Shown here: positions 41,985-51,241 of the stretch, one piece after another
Numbering within the stretch: the first letter of the stretch is position 1
Layout: each line of letters starts with the position of its first letter
Assembly (NCBI GenBank): GCA_020634115.1
Contig: JACKCH010000018.1
Location: forward strand, 111,974-175,973
Direction of reading: 5' to 3'
Length of the DNA stretch: 64,000 bases
Source of the DNA: Anaerolineaceae bacterium
Lineage (GTDB): Bacteria > Chloroflexota > Anaerolineae > Aggregatilineales > Phototrophicaceae
Translations under genes and position numbers: made by a program
The notes under the pieces: generated by a model
Seen by the model: the letters and a program-made list of their open reading frames with translations, nothing else
What the model was told of the DNA's origin: nothing
The model's database searches: none

Positions 41985-43559
41985 TTATACGGGAATGGTG
42001 AAATAGAATGTTGAACCGTGTCCGGGCTTGCTTTTGACCTGTAAAGTACCTTTATGCGCTTCGATAATGGCTTTGGATAGGTATAACCCCAGGCCAGTCC
42101 CCTGGGTTCGGCGGCTGAGCGCGCCATCTACCCGGTAGAAGCGTTCAAAGATGCGTTCCTGCTCGTAGTCAGATAACCCCACCCCTTCATCGTGCACAAA
42201 CACTGTAACTGTGTGGTCATCAATCGCCCCGCCGACTTCAATTGTACCACCCTGCGGGGAATATTTAATCGCGTTGTTGACGAGGTTATCCAGTACCTGG
42301 CGCAACCGGGTTTCGTCCCCGGTCACCACTGGGAAATCCGGCGGAAAGCTGAGGTGGAACTGATGTTTATCGGTTTGGGTACTGAATCGCTCCACAACCT
42401 GCGCCGCAAGTTGGTCAAACTGGACTTCACCGACTTCTAACTGCATTCGTTGGGCCTGTAGTTTGCTGGCCGCCAGCAAATTCTCAATCAGCCCAGTCAG
42501 GCGATCTGCTTCTTCTTCAATGACTTTCAGGCTGTCTCGGATGATTCTCTCATCCCAGTTCGCATCTTCCCGGCGCAGCGTCCCGGCGTAGCCCTTAATG
42601 AGTGCCACTGGTGTCTTCAATTCATGCGAAATTGTGGAGATAAAGACGTTCTGCATCTCCTGGGCTTTGCGGAAGTTCGTAATATCACGCACGTTAGCGA
42701 TGATACTCACCAGATCGCCCGAAGTATTCATCAGGGGCGCATAGGTGATGGCGATACTCAGCGTTAGCCCATCCCGGCGCAGTAAATCGCCCTCGACATA
42801 CAGGGTTTCCAGCGGGGCATCTTCCTCCTGGTGGTGCGGCCACCCAGCGTCCAGCGCCGCCTGAAGATCACCCTGTTCCAGTCGCTTCCATTCAATCACT
42901 TCGTCCTGGTAATGGCCCACAGCCTCGGTAGCGACCCAACCGGTCATGCGTTCCAGGGCGCGATTAAACCCGGTAATTTTCTGGTCTGCCGAAAGAATCA
43001 TCACGCCGTCCGCGCTGTTTTCCAGAATAGCCGAAAGGCTGCGCCGTTCATACTCCACACGGGCGTAAAGCTGCGCGTTGTGAATCGCAATCGCCGCCTG
43101 ATCCGCGAAGCTCTGGAGAATCTGCACGTCGTTTTCGGTGATTTCCCGGCCAAAGGTTCGGAACACGATCAACAGACCAACCGGCTCTCCTGCAATCACC
43201 AACGGTAGGAACAGTACCTGTTTGAGCCGCCGATCCAGTGAAACGGCCATCTGTTGCAGTTTGGTGTTGAGGAAATCACGATCCAGGTTATTGATTCCAC
43301 CGGAAAATAAAGCCTGGAACTGGTCATCCAGTTCGGAGAATTTCTCGTTATCAATGCCCATTGTGGCGCGAATGGTGTACCTCTCTTCACCACTGCGGAG
43401 CGCCATCAGCCCGGCCTCACCGCCGACCATGATGATTGAAGCGTTCAATACCAGGCGCAAAACCTCACCCAAATCCAGTTGGGCAGTCATCGCCCGCGAG
43501 ATCTGTAATAAAAAATCGCGCTGGCGAACGCGGTAGTCAGGGAGCATGAGCATAGACAT
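41985..43559 (-). CDS. GAF-PAS sensor histidine kinase (orphan)
   Basis: A 524-residue cytoplasmic kinase. A GAF domain spans about residues 25-170, a PAS domain about 178-305, HisKA has ISHELKTPVALIKGY (phospho-acceptor His about 315), and the ATPase domain has NLVNNAIKYS, DEGVGLSDYE and GTGLGLYLS. No membrane segment is seen and no response regulator is adjacent. ATG 43559 has no ribosome binding site; a TACAAT box ends 6 bp before it, so the mRNA may be leaderless. Confidence 0.9.
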   Translation of the reverse strand: MSMLMLPDYRVRQRDFLLQISRAMTAQLDLGEVLRLVLNASIIMVGGEAGLMALRSGEERYTIRATMGIDNEKFSELDDQFQALFSGGINNLDRDFLNTKLQQMAVSLDRRLKQVLFLPLVIAGEPVGLLIVFRTFGREITENDVQILQSFADQAAIAIHNAQLYARVEYERRSLSAILENSADGVMILSADQKITGFNRALERMTGWVATEAVGHYQDEVIEWKRLEQGDLQAALDAGWPHHQEEDAPLETLYVEGDLLRRDGLTLSIAITYAPLMNTSGDLVSIIANVRDITNFRKAQEMQNVFISTISHELKTPVALIKGYAGTLRREDANWDERIIRDSLKVIEEEADRLTGLIENLLAASKLQAQRMQLEVGEVQFDQLAAQVVERFSTQTDKHQFHLSFPPDFPVVTGDETRLRQVLDNLVNNAIKYSPQGGTIEVGGAIDDHTVTVFVHDEGVGLSDYEQERIFERFYRVDGALSRRTQGTGLGLYLSKAIIEAHKGTLQVKSKPGHGSTFYFTIPV

Positions 43560-43565
43560 GGAGTT

Positions 43566-43571
43566 ATTGTA
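43566..43571 (-). promoter_or_regulatory. TACAAT -10 box directly before the GAF-PAS kinase
   Basis: TACAAT on the reverse strand ends 6 bp before ATG 43559. There is no Shine-Dalgarno sequence between them and no clear -35, which suggests a leaderless transcript. Confidence 0.4.
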
Positions 43572-43648
43572 GCATGGGCTCTATTCAGGCGTATAGAGGC
43601 CTGACTTATTTCTATTACATTTTTTATGGAAATTGGCTTGCAAAGCAA

Positions 43649-43682
43649 AATCCCGATCTGTGGAGATCATCCAACCGGGATT
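43649..43682 (-). terminator. Terminator-like hairpin behind the ROK gene
   Basis: On the reverse strand AATCCCG pairs with CGGGATT around 20 nt that contain an inner GATC/GATC pair, then TTGCTTTG. It lies 42 bp past the ROK stop. Confidence 0.55.
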
Positions 43683-43723
43683 CGCGTCTCAATAATGTCG
43701 TTCTGAGTAAGGGTGAACGAGTA

Positions 43724-44710
43724 TCAGTCTTCCGCGTCTATTTTCGCCGCCACCTCGGTGATATCCTCCACACCGCCCCGCGTGGCGACCAGTGCGCCTG
43801 CCCCCACGATACTGACGTTTTCACCCAGTCCCGCCGGGACAATTTGCAGATCACGCCAGTAAGCATCATCAATCGTGTAGGTTTCCACCGCTTTACGCAG
43901 CGGGTCAAATAGTAAATCCCCCAATTGGCTGACGCCGCCCCCCAGCACCACAATTTCCGGGTTGAACAGATGGAGCAAGCTGGCGATCCCTAATCCAACG
44001 ATACGCCCGCCGTAGCGGACAATATCCAGTGCCAAGGCATCCCCCTGCTGGGCGGCATGACCGACCACCGCGCCATCAATCTTACTCAGGTTGCCGTTGA
44101 CCATCGCGTGCATGACCGAAGACTCTCCGGCCTGGATACGAGCGCGAGCCTGTCTCGCCAACGCCGGGCCAGCCGCTTCTTTTTCCAGGGTACTCACCCG
44201 CTCACCCGCGAGAATCACCACATGACCGGCTTCGGCGGCTAACCCTTCTTTACCCAGCAGTAGCTTGCCGTCCACAATAAAGCCACTGCCGATACCCGTG
44301 CTGATGGTAATAAAAATAACGTGGCGAAAACCCCGTGATGCGCCGTGTACCGTTTCGGCCAGAACGGCCACATTCGCATCGTTGCCCGTATAAACCGGGA
44401 TGTCGAACTCATCATACAGGATATCGCCCAAGGGAACGTTATGCCAACCGGGAAGGTTCGGTGGCGCGACGATCACGCCCGTCGTTGGATTCAAGGGGCC
44501 GGGGGCGGAAATACCGATACCGGCAACGGCGGTGCCGTCAGTTGGTAATGCTGATCGAATCTGCTGCTTAATACGAGTGAGCGTGGCTTCTAACCCTTCA
44601 TCCGCATGGGTGAGGGTTTCGTGGCGGGAAAGAATTTCAAGCCGGTGGTTGAGCCGTGCCACCCGTACCCGGGTGCCGCCCAAATCTACACCGATGATGA
44701 CATCAGACAT
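43724..44710 (-). CDS. ROK-family sugar kinase (glucokinase-like), without the usual zinc motif
   Basis: A 328-residue ROK protein. The ATP site starts GVDLGGTRVRVA (7-18). Sugar-binding segments PNLPGWHNVPL and TGNDANVAVLAE follow, then STGIGSGFIVDGKLLLG and EAGHVVI. After that GH most ROK proteins have C-x-C-G-x2-G-C-x-E; here the sequence is AGERVSTLEKEAAG with no cysteine, so zinc binding is lost. It lacks an N-terminal HTH, so it is a kinase type and not a repressor. Glucose is the best guess. It is divergent from mutS, with AAGG before the ATG. Confidence 0.85.
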   Translation of the reverse strand: MSDVIIGVDLGGTRVRVARLNHRLEILSRHETLTHADEGLEATLTRIKQQIRSALPTDGTAVAGIGISAPGPLNPTTGVIVAPPNLPGWHNVPLGDILYDEFDIPVYTGNDANVAVLAETVHGASRGFRHVIFITISTGIGSGFIVDGKLLLGKEGLAAEAGHVVILAGERVSTLEKEAAGPALARQARARIQAGESSVMHAMVNGNLSKIDGAVVGHAAQQGDALALDIVRYGGRIVGLGIASLLHLFNPEIVVLGGGVSQLGDLLFDPLRKAVETYTIDDAYWRDLQIVPAGLGENVSIVGAGALVATRGGVEDITEVAAKIDAED

Positions 44711-44758
44711 AGTGTGACCTTTTTATATAACCCTTCTGTGTTGGTGCCGGAATTGCGG

Positions 44759-44787
44759 TTGAAGGGCGCAGACGGCGCTGTTAGAAT
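44759..44787 (+). promoter_or_regulatory. Promoter of mutS
   Basis: TTGAAG (44759-44764), a 17-bp spacer and TAGAAT (44782-44787), giving a leader of about 48 nt. Confidence 0.6.
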
Positions 44788-44841
44788 ACGTTTAAACATA
44801 CCGCATTTTTGTTCCAATTCACAGTGACAGGATAACCTTTC

Positions 44842-47472
44842 ATGGTGCGTGTGACTCCCTTACGCCAACAATATCTGGATGTGAAAAATCAATACCCAGA
44901 CTGCATCCTGTTTTTCCGCCTGGGCGATTTTTACGAGACTTTTGATCGCGACGCCGAAATTGCCGCCCAGGAGCTTGATCTGGTACTGACGAGTCGCCCG
45001 GTGAGCAAGAGTGAGCGCGTGCCGATGGCCGGTGTGCCGCACCATGCGCTGGAAGGATATGTCGCCCGGCTGATCGAAAAGGGGTATCATGTCGCTGTCT
45101 GCGAACAGACCAGTGAACCCGATGGACGCGGGCTGGTTGACCGGGAAGTGACGCGGGTCATTACGCCCGGCACGATTATCGAGCCGGAACTGCTGGCGGA
45201 AGATCAGGCGAATTATCTGTTGGCGATTCTGCCGGTGGGGGATGTGGAAACCGGGCAGTGGCATCATGCTGGACTGGCGTATGTGGATATTTCCACTGGA
45301 GAGTTTGCCGCCACTCAGTTTGGCGGGGAGAATGCCGGTATGCTGGTGGTTGAGGAATTAGCGCGTCTTGCTCCCCGCGAGGTGCTGATGCCGGAGAGTT
45401 GGGTGGAACGTGGGGTGTCATTCCCGAATGGTATTCATCTGACATCGACCGCTGACTGGCGCTTTGAAAAGGGTGCATCCGAGCAGATTCTGAATCAGCA
45501 TTTTGGCGTTCGGACACTCGATGGGTTTGGCCTAAATGATACGCCCTACGCGGTGTGTGCTGCCGGGGCGATTTTACACTATCTGCGGGACACCCAGCGG
45601 AACAGCTTGGCGCAGTTGACCAGCATTCGGGCGTATTCGACTGCCAGTTTCATGGTGCTGGATCAATTCACGCGGCGCAACCTGGAACTGACGGAGACGA
45701 TCCGTAGTCGCAAGACTGAAGGGAGTCTGCTGGGCGGCCTGGATAGAACTGTCACGGCGATGGGTGCGCGTCTCCTGCGCACCTGGATTAACCAGCCTTT
45801 GCTGGATATTACCCGCCTCAATGCCCGTTTGGACGCGGTAGAGGCGCTTTCATCGGAAGAATCGCTGCGGTCGGAACTCCGCACCTCGCTCAAGATGGTT
45901 TCCGACATGGAACGGCTGACAAATCGGCTGCTGATCGGCAAAGCCGGCCCGCGCGACCTGTTAGGGCTGCGTGCCAGCCTGGATGTTATCCCGCATATTC
46001 AGGGGTTAATTAACGACAAACCGGCGTTGTCGGCACTGGTCAACACACTGCACCCCTGCGAGGATGTGCATGAATTGATCGGTCAGGCGATTAACGAGGA
46101 ACCACCGGCGGTGATGAACACGACTGGCGTGATTCGCCCCGGTTATGCCCAGGAACTGGATGATATTCTGCACGCGACTCAGGATGCCCGTGACTGGATT
46201 GCCAATTTAGAGTCGGTAGAGCGGCGTCGTACCGGAATCCCCTCGATTAAAGTCGGGTTTAACAAGGTGTTTGGCTACTATATCGAGGTCACGCACGCCC
46301 ATGTAGACAAAATCCCCGATGACTACATCCGTAAGCAGACTCTGGTCAACGCGGAACGGTATATCACACCCGAACTCAAAGAGTACGAAACGCTGGTGCT
46401 GAACGCCGAGGAAGAGATTCTATCAGTAGAGCGGCAGTTGTTTGATGCGTTGTGTGTGGATTTGTGCCAGCACGCGCCCCGCCTCTTGCAGACGGCGAAG
46501 GCGATTGCTCATCTTGATGTGTTCCTCTCGCTGGCCGAAGTTGCTGTGCGCGAGGGGTATTCCCGTCCCATACTGACCGAGGATGATCTGCTAGTGATTC
46601 ACCAGGGGCGGCATCCGGTGGTGGAGCGGCTGTTGGACGGCGGGGATCGTTATGTGCCGAACGAGACGCACTTTGATACCATGTCACGGGTGCATATCAT
46701 CACCGGGCCGAATATGTCCGGCAAATCCACCTATATCCGGCAGGTGGCGATCATTACGCTAATGGCGCAGATTGGCAGTTTCGTTCCGGCGGACGAGGCG
46801 ACCATCGGATTAGTAGACCGTATTTTCGCCCGCATTGGCGCCCAGGACGAAATTCATGCCGGGCAAAGTACCTTTATGGTGGAAATGGTGGAAACGGCGC
46901 GATTGCTTTCCGGCAGCACCCGCCGCAGTCTGCTCATTCTGGATGAAGTCGGGCGCGGCACATCTACCTATGACGGGCTGGCGATTGCACGGGCGGTGGT
47001 CGAATATATCCACAACAACCCTCGCCTCAACTGCCGCACGCTGTTTGCCACCCATTACCACGAACTGACCGAACTGCCGAATATCCTGCCGCGCACCCGC
47101 AACTACAACGTGGCTGTCTCCGAAGATGGTGAGCGGGTTGTGTTTTTACATCGCGTTATCCCTGGCGGGGCAGACCGCAGCTATGGTGTGCATGTCGCGC
47201 AGCTGGCCGGGATGCCGCGCCCGGTGGTGGAACGTGCCAGCGAACTCCTTAAAGACTTGGAACAGCAGGGGAGTGACTTTAAGCTGCCCGCCGCCGCGCC
47301 TACACCGCCGCCTACCGGCAAGCAGAAAGCCCAGCAGGACGCCGGTCAGATGAGTATGTTCGCGCCGCCCAACCCCGCGCTGGATATGCTGCGTTCCCTG
47401 GAAGTGGACAGCCTCAGCCCGTTAGAGGCGCTGACGAAACTCTACGAACTCAAGAAAATGGCTGGGGGATAA
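44842..47472 (+). CDS. mutS: DNA mismatch repair protein MutS
   Basis: An 876-residue MutS1. The mismatch-recognition domain has the F-x-E motif in FRLGDFYETF (about 26-35). Connector, lever and clamp domains follow. The ATPase has Walker A TGPNMSGKST (about 625), a DEIHAGQSTFMVEM segment, Walker B LLILDEVGRGTSTYDG and the TLFATHYHEL motif. A QMSMFAPPNP segment near the C-terminus resembles a beta-clamp binding site (QxxLF-like). mutL is not adjacent. AGGAT lies before ATG 44842. Confidence 0.97.
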   Translation: MVRVTPLRQQYLDVKNQYPDCILFFRLGDFYETFDRDAEIAAQELDLVLTSRPVSKSERVPMAGVPHHALEGYVARLIEKGYHVAVCEQTSEPDGRGLVDREVTRVITPGTIIEPELLAEDQANYLLAILPVGDVETGQWHHAGLAYVDISTGEFAATQFGGENAGMLVVEELARLAPREVLMPESWVERGVSFPNGIHLTSTADWRFEKGASEQILNQHFGVRTLDGFGLNDTPYAVCAAGAILHYLRDTQRNSLAQLTSIRAYSTASFMVLDQFTRRNLELTETIRSRKTEGSLLGGLDRTVTAMGARLLRTWINQPLLDITRLNARLDAVEALSSEESLRSELRTSLKMVSDMERLTNRLLIGKAGPRDLLGLRASLDVIPHIQGLINDKPALSALVNTLHPCEDVHELIGQAINEEPPAVMNTTGVIRPGYAQELDDILHATQDARDWIANLESVERRRTGIPSIKVGFNKVFGYYIEVTHAHVDKIPDDYIRKQTLVNAERYITPELKEYETLVLNAEEEILSVERQLFDALCVDLCQHAPRLLQTAKAIAHLDVFLSLAEVAVREGYSRPILTEDDLLVIHQGRHPVVERLLDGGDRYVPNETHFDTMSRVHIITGPNMSGKSTYIRQVAIITLMAQIGSFVPADEATIGLVDRIFARIGAQDEIHAGQSTFMVEMVETARLLSGSTRRSLLILDEVGRGTSTYDGLAIARAVVEYIHNNPRLNCRTLFATHYHELTELPNILPRTRNYNVAVSEDGERVVFLHRVIPGGADRSYGVHVAQLAGMPRPVVERASELLKDLEQQGSDFKLPAAAPTPPPTGKQKAQQDAGQMSMFAPPNPALDMLRSLEVDSLSPLEALTKLYELKKMAGG

Positions 47473-47501
47473 ATCGCACCAGCAAAGGTATTGTCTCTCT
47501 C

Positions 47502-47529
47502 TTGACATATTTATATAATTAGATATACT
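47502..47529 (+). promoter_or_regulatory. Promoter of the ArsR-DUF2087 gene
   Basis: A perfect TTGACA (47502-47507), a 16-bp spacer and TATACT (47524-47529) in an AT-rich patch. Transcription would begin near 47536. Confidence 0.75.
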
Positions 47530-47535
47530 TAAAAA

Positions 47536-47549
47536 TAGATATGCATCTA
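47536..47549. promoter_or_regulatory. Candidate ArsR-type operator
   Basis: TAGAT and ATCTA are inverted arms 4 bp apart, at the predicted transcription start of an ArsR-family gene. Autorepression is the usual arrangement for such regulators. Confidence 0.5.
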
Positions 47550-47588
47550 CATTGACGATTATCTAAAAACTATGGAGAGGGAGAAACT

Positions 47589-48200
47589 ATGACTCCTGAT
47601 AAATTTCGCATTATGCTCAATCTGCTCAAAGCGATGGGCGATGAAAACCGCCTGACGATGATTCGTCTCTTGAACCAGGGGGAGAAGAATGTCACCGAAC
47701 TGGCGGAACTGCTGGGGATTTCCGAGCCGACGGTTTCGCATCACCTGTCGAAACTGCGGGCGGCGGGGTTGGTCAATCTGCGGACGGCGGGCAACCAGCG
47801 TATCTACCGGCTGAATCCGTCACGGCTGAACGAGTTTAAGCAGTATGCCGGTCAAATCGAGCAGTTGCAGCCGTTCGAGAAGCCAGAATCAGACGATAGC
47901 TGGATTGACGCGCTTGACCTGGGCGAGGCAGAACGCAAAGTGCTGCTTGACTATACATTTAATGGACGCCTGCGGAAAATCCCCCGCAAGCAGGGCAAGC
48001 TGCTGGTCATCCTGGATTGGCTGGCCGCCAAGTTCCAGCCCGGCGTGACCTACTCGGAAAAGGAAATCAATACCATCCTGAGCGAGTACCACCCCGATTT
48101 TGCCAGCCTGCGCCGTGATATGGTGGATTTTGGCTACCTGCGCCGCGAACGCGCTGGCACCGCCTATTGGGTCACGCCAAAAGACGAGGCTACTGAGTAA
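47589..48200 (+). CDS. ArsR-family HTH regulator with C-terminal DUF2087 domain
   Basis: A 203-residue regulator. The winged helix covers about residues 5-85 (MGDENRLTMIRLLNQGEKNV; SEPTVSHHLSKLRAAGLV). No metal-binding cysteine pair is present in it. The C-terminal 85 residues match DUF2087 (GRLRKIPRKQGKLLVILDWL; FASLRRDMVDFGYLRRE). This pairing is known in Firmicutes and Chloroflexi; the signal is unknown. GGAGAGGGAG lies before the ATG. Its own promoter and an inverted repeat at the start site suggest autoregulation. Confidence 0.9.
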   Translation: MTPDKFRIMLNLLKAMGDENRLTMIRLLNQGEKNVTELAELLGISEPTVSHHLSKLRAAGLVNLRTAGNQRIYRLNPSRLNEFKQYAGQIEQLQPFEKPESDDSWIDALDLGEAERKVLLDYTFNGRLRKIPRKQGKLLVILDWLAAKFQPGVTYSEKEINTILSEYHPDFASLRRDMVDFGYLRRERAGTAYWVTPKDEATE

Positions 48201-48205
48201 AGACT

Positions 48206-48679
48206 CTACTCCCGTAGCATTCCGCCATAGATGCCGGGAGTAGACCCCTCTATGACTGTTGCTCCTACGGTCTTTGCGTAAAAATCCACCGGCCCGGCAG
48301 CGCCGATAATTGCGTAGGCGTAGCCATCCGCCCACATACCGTGCAGGCACGCCAGGAACAGTGCCTTGCCCGTACCGCGTCCCCGCGCGGCTTCACTGAC
48401 GCCGGTAGGGCCGAAAAACGCCTTGCAAGTCGCGTCGTAACAGGCGAAGCCGATCATTTTGCCGTTTTCGACGGCGATGAAACTCGTAACGGGGTGGTGG
48501 GCGAACGTCACTTCGGTTTCACTGGCCCAAAAATTCCCAAATTCCCGACGTACCCACTCGACTACAATGTGTTTTTCAGGCGGGATAGGGCGGCGAATCG
48601 TGATTTCTGTTTCACGCTGGCGTTCGATTTCCGGGGCTAAATCCGGCAGGGCGTAGAGTTTGACGAGCATATCAGGCAT
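48206..48679 (-). CDS. GNAT-family acetyltransferase
   Basis: A 157-residue protein with a GNAT fold over about residues 28-150. The acetyl-CoA loop is GRGTGKALFLACL (about 101-113), preceded by the FFGPTGVSEAARG strand. The acceptor is unknown. It ends 5 bp from the convergent ArsR-DUF2087 stop, with no terminator between them, so the two transcripts probably overlap at their 3' ends. Confidence 0.85.
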   Translation of the reverse strand: MPDMLVKLYALPDLAPEIERQRETEITIRRPIPPEKHIVVEWVRREFGNFWASETEVTFAHHPVTSFIAVENGKMIGFACYDATCKAFFGPTGVSEAARGRGTGKALFLACLHGMWADGYAYAIIGAAGPVDFYAKTVGATVIEGSTPGIYGGMLRE

Positions 48680-48701
48680 GGTTCACTCTTTATGATGGAA
48701 T

Positions 48702-48737
48702 AAAAAACAGGCAGGTACTTGTGAGTACGTTGCCTGT
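48702..48737 (-). terminator. Intrinsic terminator of the recJ-glycosidase-DUF1385 operon
   Basis: On the reverse strand ACAGGCA pairs with TGCCTGT and an inner GTAC pairs with GTAC; TTTTTT follows. It lies 38 bp past the DUF1385 stop and 22 bp before the GNAT start. Confidence 0.9.
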
Positions 48738-48774
48738 AAGCATAGCGAATAGATGGCCGGGTGGCAACAGACCA

Positions 48775-49794
48775 CTAATCACCGGATGGCGCGAAGGTCG
48801 GTGAAACCGCCTCCGGGCGTGGCTCTGGAATGGTGGCCTCTTCTGCTGGCAGCAGGTCTTCAGAAACCAGCACCCGCTTGAACGCCACAATCGCCACCTC
48901 CAGCATGTGTAAATCCGGCTGGCGGGTGGTCAGGTGTTGCAGCATCAGGTTAGGAATAATGATGATGCGGATGATTGGGTTGTGCATGTTCTTGGCGGTG
49001 AAGCGGATGAATTCATAAGCGATTCCGGCCACCACCGGGATGAGCAGAATGCGCGACAGGAACAGGATGTACCAGGCCGGACGGCCCAGCACCGAAAACA
49101 CCAGCACGCTCACGAAAACAACGGTCAGCAGAAAGGCTGTGCCGCAGCGGGGATGTTCAATCGGGTAGTTTTGCACGACTTCCGGCGTCAGTTCCGCTCC
49201 GGCTTCGTAGGCGTTGATGGTTTTGTGTTCCGCGCCATGATACCCGAACAGGCGCTTGACATCCGACAGTCGCCCGATTAACCAGATATAGCCCACCACA
49301 ATGAGCAAGCGAACCGCGCCTTCGAGCAGATTGACGAGGAAGGATTTTTCGGTCAGGCCGAGCAGGGATTCTAACCCGCTGGCCGCCGCTGTCGGCAGGA
49401 TGAAGAACAGGCCAATGCCAAACACCAGGGAAAAAGCGATGGTTGCCCAACCAATCGGACCGGAGAAACTAATGTCCTCATCTTCGCCCACCGCGACATC
49501 CGCCGCCCACATCAAGGCACGCATCCCCAGGCCGAGGGCATCCCACAAACCGACTAAGCCGCGTACAAACGGCGTCCGGCTGATACGTCCCCGGTAAATC
49601 GCCGCGTTCAAAGGCTGCTCGTGGACGACGATTTCCCCTTTCGGGTTGCGAACCGCAATCGCCGCCGAATGCGCCCCGCGCATCATGACCCCTTCGATAA
49701 CGGCTTGCCCACCGTAAGAGAACTTGATTTCACCGCCGGTGCTGCTGCCGGACGTGCCGTTACTGGAAAACGCCGGTTGTTGATTGTCTGCCAT
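48775..49794 (-). CDS. DUF1385 (YqhQ-like) membrane protein
   Basis: A 339-residue membrane protein. The N-terminal signature YGGQAVIEGVMMRG is at about residues 29-42. Four or five membrane helices follow, with the GYHGAEHKTINAYE motif (about 183-196) and HPRCGTAFLL, whose His, Glu and Cys could bind metal. Such proteins are annotated as putative metal-dependent enzymes without a known reaction. AGGAG 6 bp before ATG 49794 decides the start; an in-frame TTG lies upstream. It is the last gene of the recJ operon. Confidence 0.88.
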   Translation of the reverse strand: MADNQQPAFSSNGTSGSSTGGEIKFSYGGQAVIEGVMMRGAHSAAIAVRNPKGEIVVHEQPLNAAIYRGRISRTPFVRGLVGLWDALGLGMRALMWAADVAVGEDEDISFSGPIGWATIAFSLVFGIGLFFILPTAAASGLESLLGLTEKSFLVNLLEGAVRLLIVVGYIWLIGRLSDVKRLFGYHGAEHKTINAYEAGAELTPEVVQNYPIEHPRCGTAFLLTVVFVSVLVFSVLGRPAWYILFLSRILLIPVVAGIAYEFIRFTAKNMHNPIIRIIIIPNLMLQHLTTRQPDLHMLEVAIVAFKRVLVSEDLLPAEEATIPEPRPEAVSPTFAPSGD

Positions 49795-49822
49795 CACCTG
49801 CTCCTGCTGATCTGTAGATGAA

Positions 49823-51241
49823 CTACTCAAACGTTAAATCCGTGAATCCTGATGTGGTTTCCTGGATGGTTATCTCGTCGCCGGGCAGTATCAACAAGGA
49901 CACCGCGCCCCCAACGGCGCAGCCATCGGTAGGATTACATTGTGCCGCCGGGAGCGACAGCGTATAATGCCCCGCTTGCGCTGTAACCTGTTCCGCATGA
50001 CCGTACTGGTCGAATAATGTCGCCTCAGCCTCGCCGGTTGTAACCTGGATTGAGGCCGGTGCTGCCGTTCTCGCCCAGGCCAGAATACCCGTTTGCCCGT
50101 TGGTGTACGCTAATCGCACCACGTCTACCGTGTCTGTCTGCGCGAAGGACGCGCGCGTTACCCCGGATAGCTCCCGAATCACCATGCCCCAGGCATCAAA
50201 CGCCGGACGGCGTGATTCATCGGCGCGGAGCAGCCCGAAGGTTTCGCCACCGGGCGGCAAATTCCAGTCGAAAAATTTGTAAACAGCGATACGCTCTGCC
50301 CCGGCGGCCAGCCCTAAACCGGCGGCCTGCACCAGGAAAGCCGACTGCTGCACCAGATCAAGCTGGTAGACTGGGCGGACAACCGGCCATAGTGGGTCAT
50401 CCGTCGGGCCAGCATTGGTTTCGTTAATCCAGATCGTTTTGTCGGTCAGGCCGTAGCTGTCCAGCAGCGCCCGCGTCTCGCGGACAATATCATAGACCGT
50501 GTCGGTACGGAAGTAAATATGCAGGCTGGCGGTATCAAAATAGTAGTTATTCGTCGCTGCTTCCGGGTCGGCCACGATGCGTTCCAACAGGCGATCCAGG
50601 TACAGGCGGCGTCCAGCGTTGACATCGTGCCAGTACGTGGTGCCTGCCAGGTGGATTTTCAAATCGGGGTTTTCCGGTTTCCCGGCTAGATAAGCCACTT
50701 TGACCATCTGGAAGTAGTCTTCCAGTGAACCCTCGAACTCAAAACCATAGGTGTCCGAGGTAATGTCCGGTTCGTTCCAGATAATGAAGCGGTTGACCCC
50801 CCGCCAGCGGTAGTATTCCACTGTCCGCCGGATGAATGCCGCCCAGGTGTTGCCGGGGTCGTCCACCGGCAGATACAGCCCGCGCGGCACGCCTGGCCCC
50901 GGTGTGCCGTCGGTTGCCCAGGCGGGCGTGTGTTTGATGATGGCGACGACTTCCCGCCCGCAGTCCTGCGCCGCGACCAGCCAGCGTTCGTCCACGTTGA
51001 GGGTGTTCCAGTCCTCCAGGCCGGTGGGCTGGTGCTGTGACCAGTCAAAGATGATTCGCTCCCAACCGGGATGGAGATCACAGACGACCTCCGGCAGCCA
51101 GAACCCCTCGACCACGCCGAAAGGATTACCATCTAACGTAGAGTCATCTGTTTGCGCTCGTAGCGCCAGGGTAGGGAGCAGCAGCGCCAGGAGCAGAATG
51201 GCTTTCCAATAAAGCGGGGCTGGGTGGTGATGGCTATTCAC
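49823..51241 (-). CDS. Exported clan GH-A glycoside hydrolase (GH39/GH5-like)
   Basis: A 472-residue exported protein. The signal peptide ends about residue 30 (LRAQ). A TIM barrel spans about 40-385, with the acid/base in FIIWNEPD (about 152-159) and the nucleophile in KTIWINETNAGP (about 272-283). A small beta domain follows. It should act on a plant- or microbe-derived polysaccharide; the substrate is open. The start is a GTG whose first 8 bases overlap the recJ stop, an odd partner for a cytoplasmic nuclease. Confidence 0.78.
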   Translation of the reverse strand: MNSHHHPAPLYWKAILLLALLLPTLALRAQTDDSTLDGNPFGVVEGFWLPEVVCDLHPGWERIIFDWSQHQPTGLEDWNTLNVDERWLVAAQDCGREVVAIIKHTPAWATDGTPGPGVPRGLYLPVDDPGNTWAAFIRRTVEYYRWRGVNRFIIWNEPDITSDTYGFEFEGSLEDYFQMVKVAYLAGKPENPDLKIHLAGTTYWHDVNAGRRLYLDRLLERIVADPEAATNNYYFDTASLHIYFRTDTVYDIVRETRALLDSYGLTDKTIWINETNAGPTDDPLWPVVRPVYQLDLVQQSAFLVQAAGLGLAAGAERIAVYKFFDWNLPPGGETFGLLRADESRRPAFDAWGMVIRELSGVTRASFAQTDTVDVVRLAYTNGQTGILAWARTAAPASIQVTTGEAEATLFDQYGHAEQVTAQAGHYTLSLPAAQCNPTDGCAVGGAVSLLILPGDEITIQETTSGFTDLTFE

